Source: a virus
Direction: 5' to 3' (one strand)
Length of the DNA stretch: 64,000 nt
IMG/VR virus record: IMGVR_UViG_3300036790_000419
Coordinates: 1-64,000 of that record
Part shown: piece after piece, positions 52,382 to 59,289 of the stretch
Layout of the letters: every line of letters begins with the position of its first letter
Position numbering within the stretch: position 1 is the stretch's first letter
The notes under the pieces: model-generated
The model's input: the letters and a program-made list of their open reading frames with translations, nothing else
Database searches by the model: none
Told to the model about the DNA's origin: nothing
Made by a program: the position numbers and the translations under genes

Positions 52382-52933
52382 GTGCCCCGCAAGAGGTCGC
52401 TGTACGCCGTCGCCAACGAGCGGGTCTCGTTCGACACGGCGATGGCCTGGGCGGGCGCGGGCAGCACCGGCGCGCGCGAGCGCGGCATGAAGGTGACCTG
52501 CCCGTCTTGCGGCGAGCAGGGGGCGTTGCGCGTCTACCCGGACCACGGCTGGTGTTTCGGTGAGCAGCAGTACTTCTCACCGGTCGGCCTGCTGGCCGAG
52601 GTCTGGGACATGGACCGGGAGGAGGCGGCGATCAAGGCCCTGGACAGGATCGGCTACGTGCCGGCCAGCTACGCCCACCTGTGGGACGAGGCACAGCGTG
52701 AGTGCGAGCCCGCGCTTGACGACTTGTCGGCGGCGCTGCGCACCTGGTGCGAGGCGAGCTGCCCTGACTGGAGGGCCCGGCAGTACGACGACGCGGTGGC
52801 GCGCGCGCTGTCCCGCTGCCTCGGCCTGCTGCCCGCGGTGCGGACGGAGGCTGACTGCCGCAAGTGGCTTACGGTAAGTAAAACGGTCATGGGGCGGGTG
52901 CTGTCGCGGGCTAGCAGGAATAGCTTGACATGA
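52382..52933 (+). CDS. Primase-type zinc-binding protein lacking TOPRIM
   Basis: 183 residues. VTCPSCGEQGALRVYPDHGWCFGEQQYFSPVGLLAEVWDMDREEAAIKALDRIGY (38-92) is the CHC2-like zinc domain of DnaG and phage primases: C-x2-C, then His and Cys on the ribbon and the helical region that follows. No TOPRIM catalytic motif appears here or in the next genes, so either it guides a host or distant primase, or catalysis is elsewhere. Directly downstream of the DnaB-like gene. Confidence 0.75.
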   Translation: MPRKRSLYAVANERVSFDTAMAWAGAGSTGARERGMKVTCPSCGEQGALRVYPDHGWCFGEQQYFSPVGLLAEVWDMDREEAAIKALDRIGYVPASYAHLWDEAQRECEPALDDLSAALRTWCEASCPDWRARQYDDAVARALSRCLGLLPAVRTEADCRKWLTVSKTVMGRVLSRASRNSLT

Positions 52934-52954
52934 GTTAAGCTTAATACCTGAGAC
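52924..52954 (+). promoter_or_regulatory. Operator with weak promoter
   Basis: CTTGACATGAGTTAAG (52924-52939), -35 TTGACA 52925-52930. No good -10 at 17-18 bp (TGAGAC 52949-52954 is the nearest). It overlaps the 3' end of the primase-type gene. Confidence 0.55.
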
Positions 52955-52995
52955 AGACGCGCGCCCCGGGCTGGGGCAGGCAGGAGAGAACGGTT

Positions 52996-53388
52996 ATGGC
53001 AAGTTTGGAAGACCTGGACGACGGGGGAATCCCGGTCCTTGAGGGCTGGCTGAGCCTGCCCGCGGTCGGGGACCTGCTGGGGGTCACGCGCCAGCGGATC
53101 TACCAGATGGGGCTGAACGAGCGCAAGTTCGCGACCATCCGCAAGATTCCCGGCAAGGCCCCGGACGATCCCGGCAAGCGGGCCCGCCCGGCGGTATACG
53201 TCGTGAAGACCGAGGAAGCGGAACGGTTCCTGGCGGAGCAGCGCGCGGCCATCGCGAGGCACGACAGCGCCGGCAACCCGCTGAACGAGGCCGGCCTCGT
53301 GGTGGACCCGGGCACCGGCAGGGTGCCAGGGCAGGGGACACAGGGCTCTTACGCGCTGACCCCGGCCGGGGCAGCCGCTGCGCAGTAG
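52996..53388 (+). CDS. Excisionase-like winged-helix protein
   Basis: 130 residues. EGWLSLPAVGDLLGVTRQRIYQMGLNERKFATIRKIPG (15-52) is a MerR/Xis-type helix-turn-helix in which LLGVTRQRIYQM is the recognition part; VYVVKTEEAERFLAEQRA continues as wing and helix. Gly/Pro-rich tail. Such proteins act as excisionases or repressors; no integrase is adjacent. Confidence 0.7.
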   Translation: MASLEDLDDGGIPVLEGWLSLPAVGDLLGVTRQRIYQMGLNERKFATIRKIPGKAPDDPGKRARPAVYVVKTEEAERFLAEQRAAIARHDSAGNPLNEAGLVVDPGTGRVPGQGTQGSYALTPAGAAAAQ

Positions 53389-53397
53389 GGTGGCGGC

Positions 53398-53649
53398 ATG
53401 CGCGTGCCCGATTCCCTTGACGCGTCCGTGCCGGCAGCCCTGGATGACCGGGCCCCGTGGTTCGAGTGGATGGCGAAGACATGGCCCGACCGGGCTACTG
53501 CCGTCGGCTGTCATGAGGCGGTACACCGCCTGGAAGTCGAGCGCGCGGCTCAGGTGCCTGTCATCAACGTCACCGTGCCCGGCGTGCCGGGGCATTTCAC
53601 GGGCACGCCGGACGGGCCGGTGGCGTACTCGCCGGACTCCCTCACGTGA
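53398..53649 (+). CDS. Unknown protein, 83 aa
   Basis: Contains WFEWMAKTWPDRATAVGCHEAVHRLEVERAAQVPVINVTVPGVPG. Stop overlaps the GTG of the SWIM gene. No family recognised. Confidence 0.6.
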   Translation: MRVPDSLDASVPAALDDRAPWFEWMAKTWPDRATAVGCHEAVHRLEVERAAQVPVINVTVPGVPGHFTGTPDGPVAYSPDSLT

Positions 53650-53897
53650 GGGTCTCGGTGCTGGCCCGGCAGCCGGTGCCGCACCGGGTCACCCTCGCCC
53701 TCGCCTTCGAGTGCGTTATCCCGTCATCCCGCTACGACGACGTGACGTACAACGTGTGCCTGCTGGCTGACGGCACCTGGGCGTGCGAGTGCTCAGGCTA
53801 CAACTGGGCGGCGCGGGCTGACGGGGAGTGCCGGCACATCGACACCGGAAGGGAAGAGCGCGAGCGCCGCATGACGCTCGCGTTCCTGCTTTGCTGA
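53646..53897 (+). CDS. Short SWIM-like zinc-finger protein
   Basis: 83 residues. YNVCLLADGTWACECSGYNWAARADGECRHIDTG shows the C-x-C...C-x-H SWIM pattern on the same beta framework as the 15857 and 16749 proteins. GTG overlaps the previous stop. Confidence 0.7.
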   Translation: MRVSVLARQPVPHRVTLALAFECVIPSSRYDDVTYNVCLLADGTWACECSGYNWAARADGECRHIDTGREERERRMTLAFLLC

Positions 53898-53913
53898 GAA
53901 CGTAGGAACGACC

Positions 53914-54153
53914 ATGAGCACCTTTCCCTGGACTGAGGACCCGCCAGGCGCGCGGGAGTTCCCGGCTTACTGCCGGGGCTGCAGCATCCCGATCCGGCAG
54001 CTGAACGCCGAGAGCGAGCTGTGGGAGGACCCGGCCGGCCTGACCGTCTGCGTCAAGGCCCGCCTGGTGGACGTCGGCGGCGGCAAGCGGCCGGACTTCA
54101 TCCTCCACCAGCCGATGCCTGACGGCCTGGTCGGCGCTCCGCTGCAGCCGTGA
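53914..54153 (+). CDS. Unknown protein, 79 aa
   Basis: FPAYCRGCSIPIRQLNAES followed by TVCVKARL: three Cys that may hold a metal. ATG after GAACGTAGGA. Stop overlaps the HNH gene start. Confidence 0.6.
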   Translation: MSTFPWTEDPPGAREFPAYCRGCSIPIRQLNAESELWEDPAGLTVCVKARLVDVGGGKRPDFILHQPMPDGLVGAPLQP

Positions 54154-54494
54154 GCGGCGAGCGCCAGAGGCAGCCGGAGGTCGCGCTCTTTGTCTACCAC
54201 CGGGCAGCCTGGCAGTGCCAGATGCCCGAGTGCCTGTGCCCGGACGGGCGGAAGATCGACCGGCGGCTGCGCGGGACCAATGACCTGTGGGAGCCCAGCA
54301 TCGACCACATCAAGCCGCTGGCGGCCGGAGGGGCGGACACGCTGAGGAACAAGCGCGCTGCTCACAGGGAGTGCAACCGGGCGGCGGCGGAGCTGCAACT
54401 GCAGGGCGCGGCCAGGGGGAGGCCTGCGCCTGAGCCGCTGACCAGCAGCATCGGCGATCTTTACCCGGACCTCGCGAAACGCCTCGGGTTGTGA
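54150..54494 (+). CDS. HNH endonuclease-like protein
   Basis: 114 residues. CQMPECLCPDGRKI...EPSIDHIKPLAAGGADTLRNKRAAHRECNRAA (20-85) has the HNH fold: Asp-His of SIDHI, the GG-x-D turn, Asn of LRN and His of AAHRECN, with structural Cys pairs. Could be a free-standing homing or packaging nuclease. GTG overlaps the previous stop. Confidence 0.8.
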   Translation: MSGERQRQPEVALFVYHRAAWQCQMPECLCPDGRKIDRRLRGTNDLWEPSIDHIKPLAAGGADTLRNKRAAHRECNRAAAELQLQGAARGRPAPEPLTSSIGDLYPDLAKRLGL

Positions 54495-54760
54495 GAGAGC
54501 AGGGCCGGTGCTCAGGCTGCCAGGCGTCCGGTGGCCTGAAGAAGGTCACCCAGCACGTCATGACGTGCCCGAAGTGGGCCGCCCTGTACCGCTCGGACCC
54601 GGCCGCCGCGCTCATGCCGGCCGAAGAGCACGCGCGCTGGGCGCGCGAGGAGCGCGACGGCGAGCACCAGGCCGACCTGCAGCGCCGGGTCTCCGATACC
54701 CAGGACCGGCGGGCGGCGTCGGTCGCCCGGTTCAAGGTGAAGGACCCCCTGGAGGACTGA
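54491..54760 (+). CDS. Zinc-finger protein, 89 aa
   Basis: CSGCQASGGLKKVTQHVMTCPKW is a C-x2-C...H-x3-C finger; a long charged helix follows (EEHARWAREERDGEHQADLQRRV). Coupled to the HNH gene upstream and the next gene downstream. Confidence 0.65.
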   Translation: MREQGRCSGCQASGGLKKVTQHVMTCPKWAALYRSDPAAALMPAEEHARWAREERDGEHQADLQRRVSDTQDRRAASVARFKVKDPLED

Positions 54761-55056
54761 TGGCGACCACGGGCGCGTGGCAGGAGCTGTTCGGCAGCGG
54801 CCGGAAGTGGCGCGTGGCCGAGGAGGTGTCCGGTGAGGTGAAGGAGGCCGGCTTCACGGTGAAGTTCGCCCGCGGCCGGTTCGAGCTGCCGGAGGGCGCG
54901 GCGTTCCGGTCCCTGCTGTCGACCAACCTCGGGCGGCGTGGCCTCATCCTGGTCGAGACGAGCCCTGACGGATCGCAGGACATCCCCCTCTCGCGGATCG
55001 CCGTCGGCGAGCACTCTGTTGCCCGGGCGCGCAAGGAGTTCAGTGCCGTGTGGTGA
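54760..55056 (+). CDS. Unknown protein, 98 aa
   Basis: Alpha/beta with a segment FTVKFARGRFELPEGAAFRSLLSTNLGRRGLILVE. ATG shares a base with the previous stop. Ends shortly before the next operator-promoter. Confidence 0.6.
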   Translation: MATTGAWQELFGSGRKWRVAEEVSGEVKEAGFTVKFARGRFELPEGAAFRSLLSTNLGRRGLILVETSPDGSQDIPLSRIAVGEHSVARARKEFSAVW

Positions 55057-55069
55057 TTCCCCCGGTCAA

Positions 55070-55099
55070 CTTGACGTGAGTCAAGCAAGAGACTAGTCT
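55070..55099 (+). promoter_or_regulatory. Operator-promoter
   Basis: CTTGACGTGAGTCAAG (55070-55085); -35 TTGACG 55071-55076, 17 bp, -10 TAGTCT 55094-55099. The rightmost copy in the window; the usual leader motif is absent. Confidence 0.85.
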
Positions 55100-55138
55100 C
55101 GACCTACTGGTGAGGTTGGTTTCAATGGGGAGTTCCGT

Positions 55139-56344
55139 GTGGCATCTTCTCGTTCGGCTGTCTGCACTGCACCCGCAGACTACGCAGAACTGTTCCTGGA
55201 GTACGGGGACGACATCCGGCGGGTGGTGTGGCGGCAGCTAGGTTCTGTCGCTCAGCCCGCTGACGTCGATGATGGCGTGCAGTACATCGTTCAGCAGCTC
55301 ATGCCGAACGAGAAGCGCCCGGGGGTGGTTGAGCAGTACCGGCCGGATCATGTCAGCGAGTACAACCACCGGCCGGTCACCTTCAAGGCGTTTCTGCTCG
55401 CCAAGGTCGCGCTCTACTGCCGCGGCATCGGTGAGGCCCTCGGCAGGCGTGCCGGGCGCGAGCTGCCCCTGGTCGACACCCGCGTCGGGGACGACGGCGC
55501 GACGCCGTGGCTCGACCTGCTGGGCGGCGTGACCGATGAGTACCCGTCGCTGACTGATAGCGAGGCGATGGAGCGGCTGCGCGCCGCGCTGGTCTCCTGC
55601 CCCCCCGTGTCCGGCCGCGAGCCCGTGCTGCCGTTGTTCGATGCCCTCTCGGAGCAGTTCGCCTCCGGGAGGACTGTCTCGGCTGCCGCGGTGCGCCGGA
55701 AGTTCGGCAAGACCCCCGAGCAGGCTGAGGCCTGGCTCGGTGAATTGCGCGACGCGCTGCGCGAGGTCGCCGCCACGGCCCTGAGCCCTGCTGCGGCTGA
55801 GCCCGTCACCGTGGTGCCTGAGCCGGCGGCCGTGCCCTCGGAGGCTGACGCGTGGCTCGCCGGGCTCAGCGGGGCCGCCTCCGGCGAGGTCACGTTCGCA
55901 CTCGGCGGCATGCGGCTGACTGCCGCCGAGGTGCGCGATGCCGTCGCCGCGCTCAGGGCGGCCGGCGGCAACCGGGTGATGCCCGCGTTCAAGGACGCCG
56001 GCCACCGGCTCGCCGGCGCGGGCAAGACCTGGTACCTGGAGTTCGCCGATGAGGTGATGGAGGCCTACCCGGAGCTGCGCACGCCGGTGCGCCGTCATGC
56101 CGAGGGTCACTTCGGCCGCGTCAAGCAGGCACTCATTTTCGGCCTGGAGCGCTTCCTGGACGCCGTTCCCGTGGACGCCGTTCCCGTGGATGAGTCTGTG
56201 CGCGAGGCTGTGCCCGAGGTTACCGCGATGCCCAGCGACGCTCTGTGGGCGGACCTGGAGTCCGTCCTGGCCCGGTTCCCGGGGCTCGGTGCCGACGAGG
56301 TGGGCGCCGTCCTGGAGACGGCCCGGCTGCTGGGGGCGGCATGA
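55139..56344 (+). CDS. Sigma-70 region-2-like protein, 401 aa
   Basis: The first 120 residues resemble sigma region 2: YAELFLEYGDDIRRVVWRQLG...DVDDGVQYIVQQLM and FKAFLLAKVALYCRGIGEALGRRAGRELPL, comparable to ECF factors. The remaining 280 residues do not show a standard region 4; instead two helical segments (AAAVRRKFGKTPEQAEAWLGEL, LTAAEVRDAVAALRAAGGNRVM) and a Pro/Val linker. It may be a diverged sigma factor or a protein using the fold otherwise. GTG start. Confidence 0.6.
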   Translation: MASSRSAVCTAPADYAELFLEYGDDIRRVVWRQLGSVAQPADVDDGVQYIVQQLMPNEKRPGVVEQYRPDHVSEYNHRPVTFKAFLLAKVALYCRGIGEALGRRAGRELPLVDTRVGDDGATPWLDLLGGVTDEYPSLTDSEAMERLRAALVSCPPVSGREPVLPLFDALSEQFASGRTVSAAAVRRKFGKTPEQAEAWLGELRDALREVAATALSPAAAEPVTVVPEPAAVPSEADAWLAGLSGAASGEVTFALGGMRLTAAEVRDAVAALRAAGGNRVMPAFKDAGHRLAGAGKTWYLEFADEVMEAYPELRTPVRRHAEGHFGRVKQALIFGLERFLDAVPVDAVPVDESVREAVPEVTAMPSDALWADLESVLARFPGLGADEVGAVLETARLLGAA

Positions 56345-56535
56345 AGCTGACCCCTGAGCAGCTAGAGCGCGTTCGCCGCGTAGCCCGGCGGTGGGAGCAG
56401 TTTGTCGCGCCGTGCGAGATCTCGTACGCCGACGTCTACAACCCGTGCCTGCCGGAGGATGTGCCCGGCGAGCCCGGCCGCTTGCGGTGCGTCACTTGCG
56501 GGCTCCGCCAGCGACTGGCCCTGGAGGCGCCGTGA
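56341..56535 (+). CDS. Small Cys-containing protein, 64 aa
   Basis: MKLTPEQLERVRRVARRWEQFVAPCEISYADV then RCVTCGLRQRL, giving one zinc half-site. ATG overlaps the previous stop, stop overlaps the next GTG. Confidence 0.6.
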   Translation: MKLTPEQLERVRRVARRWEQFVAPCEISYADVYNPCLPEDVPGEPGRLRCVTCGLRQRLALEAP

Positions 56536-56966
56536 AGATCGGGCTGTACGAAGTCACCGGCGAAGAACTCGTGCTGGCCGAGGAGCAGTGGGCCTACAGT
56601 TCCACGGTCGAACGGTGCCGCCTGTGGGCCGTCAGCATGTGCCGGATGGCCCGTGGCCATGACTGGTACCTGGAGATCGACCCCGATGACGGGGTGTCGC
56701 TCTACTGCCGCAAGTGCTGGGCGGACACCAACGACCTGTACCCGGACGGGATTGACCTGCTGGGCGGCGACTTCGAGGTCTACCCGGGTTACGCGCTCAA
56801 CTTGCGGTCGGGCTCGGTTTTCGTGAACGGCGACTACCGCGAGGGCCACGTCTACGGCTGGCGGGGGCCGGTCACCGTCGAGCTGTATACGGAGAAGTAC
56901 ACCAGCATGGACTGGATCGGCTACGAGTACGACGCCTGGATTGAGGTGGAACCCCGTGACTCCTGA
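56532..56966 (+). CDS. Unknown protein, 144 aa
   Basis: CRLWAVSMCRM and LYCRKCWADTNDLY, with long beta-type stretches rich in Tyr, Asp and Gly. Overlaps the clamp-loader-like gene by 11 bp. No family recognised. Confidence 0.6.
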   Translation: MKIGLYEVTGEELVLAEEQWAYSSTVERCRLWAVSMCRMARGHDWYLEIDPDDGVSLYCRKCWADTNDLYPDGIDLLGGDFEVYPGYALNLRSGSVFVNGDYREGHVYGWRGPVTVELYTEKYTSMDWIGYEYDAWIEVEPRDS

Positions 56967-57612
56967 CCAGGTTCTCGCCGAGCTGGCCGGCTCCCTTCCC
57001 CCGGCCACGCTGGTGCTCGGCCCCGGGTCGTGGCCCCTGGTCACCCTGGCGGCCGGCCCGGAGTGGCTGCTGCGGTACGACTTGTCCGCGGGCGACGCGC
57101 GCCAGGTTCGCGAGAGCGTCTGGCTACTGCCGTGCGGGAACCTGCGCGTGGTGGCGCTCTGCCTGGACAAGGCGTCGCAGCAGGTTCAGAACATGCTGCT
57201 CAAGATCCTGGAGGAGCCGCCGGCGTCTACCCGGTTCGTACTCGCCGCCGAGAGCCGCCCGCTGCCCACCGTGCTGTCCCGCTGCCGGGTGCTGGTGCTC
57301 GGCGGCGGGCCCGCCGCCGAGCCGCCGGACGCGCGGGACAAGGCCGCGGTCGCCGCCGTGCTGCGCGCTGCCCGCTCGGGGCAGGCCGCGCTGCTGGCCC
57401 GGAGTCTCCGGGACTGGCTCCCGGCGCAGGCACGGCTGCTCGGGCAGTGGGCGGCCGAGGCCGCCTCCGGGCAGTGGCGGGTGTTCGGGCCGGATACCGC
57501 GCCCGGCGTCAGCCCTGAGCAGGCGATGCGCCTGCTGGCCGAGCTGGCGCGCTACGCGGGCACCCGGCTCGGGGCGCTGGCCGCCCTGAGCGCCGTCTTC
57601 TCGCCGGGGTGA
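56956..57612 (+). CDS. holB: Clamp-loader delta'-like AAA protein
   Basis: 218 residues from GTG 56956. DKASQQVQNMLLKILEEPPASTRFVLAAESRPLPTVLSRCRVLVL (about 70-115) is the diagnostic segment of DNA polymerase III gamma/tau and delta' subunits, with the sensor SRC motif. The Walker A position reads VLGPGSWPL and cannot bind ATP normally, as in delta'. The C-terminal helical domain is shorter than in bacterial delta'. Works with the delta-like protein at 58170. Confidence 0.8.
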   Translation: MTPDQVLAELAGSLPPATLVLGPGSWPLVTLAAGPEWLLRYDLSAGDARQVRESVWLLPCGNLRVVALCLDKASQQVQNMLLKILEEPPASTRFVLAAESRPLPTVLSRCRVLVLGGGPAAEPPDARDKAAVAAVLRAARSGQAALLARSLRDWLPAQARLLGQWAAEAASGQWRVFGPDTAPGVSPEQAMRLLAELARYAGTRLGALAALSAVFSPG

Positions 57613-57678
57613 TTAGGGGAGAGATCCTGTGCTCCCGATTGAACGTGACACTGCCCCCGTCACGTCAGGAGAGTCGCC

Positions 57679-58164
57679 GTGGTCCACCCGAACGGCCAGC
57701 CCCGCAAGGCCAACCGCAAGCAGCCTGGCGACGGCCGGGTGCCGGGCCCGCCGCCCGGCCGCCCGGTGGCGCAGGGGCAGCTTCCCCAGGCGCAGCAGGC
57801 TAGGGTTGCCCAGCCACCGGTCCCGCCGTCGCTGGAGGGCCTCTCTGCCGAGTTCGAGGCCCTCATCGCCTCAAACCAGGCCAAGTTCGCCGAACTCGCC
57901 GCGCAGGGCGCCGCGCCCGACCCGTTTTTCCTGGTGCACGCCCGGATCAACCACCTGATTGACGCCATCGCGCAGGCGACCGGCCCCAGCGGGCCGCGCT
58001 GGGCGGCGATGACCCGGCTCGGGTTCGAGAAGTACATCGCGGGCGAGCTGGAGCAGGCTGGCCCGGCCACCCGGCGCATGCAACTGGCTGAGGGAGCCCG
58101 CTACACGCCCGCGATGATCCGCGCCCTGGCTGCCCAGACGGGAACACTGCGCCATCCGCAGTAG
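57679..58164 (+). CDS. Unknown protein with disordered N-terminus
   Basis: 161 residues, GTG after AGGAGAG. The first 50 residues are Pro/Gln/Arg-rich; the rest is helical (LSAEFEALIASNQAKFAELAAQ, HARINHLIDAIAQAT). Lies between the two clamp-loader-like genes, so a replisome accessory is possible. Confidence 0.6.
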   Translation: MVHPNGQPRKANRKQPGDGRVPGPPPGRPVAQGQLPQAQQARVAQPPVPPSLEGLSAEFEALIASNQAKFAELAAQGAAPDPFFLVHARINHLIDAIAQATGPSGPRWAAMTRLGFEKYIAGELEQAGPATRRMQLAEGARYTPAMIRALAAQTGTLRHPQ

Positions 58165-58169
58165 AGGGC

Positions 58170-59105
58170 ATGGCTAGTTACCTCCAGTGGTCGAGGAAGA
58201 AACCCCTCCGCAAGGTCACCTGGGTATGCGGCCCTGAGCCCGTGCTGGTGCGCGAGGTCGTGGCGGCGCACCGGGCGGGAGCCCCGCCTGACCAGTGCAC
58301 GGCGGTGTTCGCCGGCGAGGCTCCCGGGTACGAGGCCTGGGACCACCTGCTGGCCGACCCGCTGCCGGGCGGCCGGCGGACGGTGGTCTACGGCGCGGAG
58401 AAGCTGGAGAGCCTGGAGAACGTGGCCCTGCTGGCCGCCGAGGCCGCGGACACCACTTTTACAGTCTTCGTGTCCGGGGAGACTGATTTCGGGCGCGAGA
58501 GCGGCAAGCTGGTACCGTACCTGGCCGCACTGCAGGCCTCGAAGGCCGCGCAGCTCATCCGCTGCTGCGAGCCGAGCAGGGCTGAGGACCGGACAGCCCT
58601 GGTGGCCTCCTGGTGGCCCGGCGCGACCCTCAGCTTCGCCTACGACGTGCTCAGCCGGTGCGGGAGCCTGGAGCGCGCCTGGCTGGCGTGCGAGCAGGCC
58701 CGGATGGCCTGCCTGCCGCCGGAGCCCGCGATGGCCGCCGTCACCTGCCCGGCTGAGCCCGGCGGCGAGTTCGCCGACCTGCTCATGAGCGGGAACAAGG
58801 CCGCTGCCGTGACGGCGGCCGGGCAGGTGAGCCGGGGCGAGCTGGGAGCGGTCATCGGCCTGCTGGCGTCGCGGCTGGCGGTCGCCGAGCAGATTGGCGA
58901 GGGAGTCCGGCACGGCATGCGCCCGCGCGAGGCTGCCAGCCGCGAGCATGTCGACCGGTTCGTGGCCAGCCGGGTTATCCCGTACCTCGGCGCGTACGGG
59001 TCCGACCGCATCCGCCGCCTGCGCCGCGTGCTCGCCGGGTCTGAGGCTGCCTGGCGGTCCGGCTCGCCGACTGGCGTGGCGGAATCCCTCGTAGCACTCT
59101 GGTGA
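58170..59105 (+). CDS. holA: Clamp-loader delta-like subunit
   Basis: 311 residues, the size of HolA. KVTWVCGPEPVLVREVVAAHR near the start matches the G-x-[DE]-x2-L-x4-[IV] opening of delta; GRRTVVYGAEKLESLENVALLAAEA and the final helical collar (LGAVIGLLASRLAVAEQIGEGVRHG) follow the family order. No Walker motifs, as expected. It would open a sliding clamp; no clamp gene is seen in the window. Confidence 0.7.
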   Translation: MASYLQWSRKKPLRKVTWVCGPEPVLVREVVAAHRAGAPPDQCTAVFAGEAPGYEAWDHLLADPLPGGRRTVVYGAEKLESLENVALLAAEAADTTFTVFVSGETDFGRESGKLVPYLAALQASKAAQLIRCCEPSRAEDRTALVASWWPGATLSFAYDVLSRCGSLERAWLACEQARMACLPPEPAMAAVTCPAEPGGEFADLLMSGNKAAAVTAAGQVSRGELGAVIGLLASRLAVAEQIGEGVRHGMRPREAASREHVDRFVASRVIPYLGAYGSDRIRRLRRVLAGSEAAWRSGSPTGVAESLVALW

Positions 59106-59106
59106 C

Positions 59107-59289
59107 ATGGGCTGCAGCGACTGCAAGGCTGACCTGGCACGGGCTCAGCAGGACCTTGACGAGGTCACCACGGAGCGGAATCAGCTCCTGGCCATCGTGG
59201 GCGCCGCCATGAGCGTGGTGACCGCTGAGCAGCTCGCCGAGATGCGCCGCCGGATCGCCGCGCGTGACTCGGGTGGCCTGTCCGTATAG
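59107..59289 (+). CDS. Small coiled-coil protein
   Basis: 60 residues: MGCSDCKADLARAQQDLDEVTTERNQLLAIVGAAM is a heptad helix with an N-terminal C-x2-C. Its stop is followed directly by the polymerase GTG. Confidence 0.6.
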   Translation: MGCSDCKADLARAQQDLDEVTTERNQLLAIVGAAMSVVTAEQLAEMRRRIAARDSGGLSV

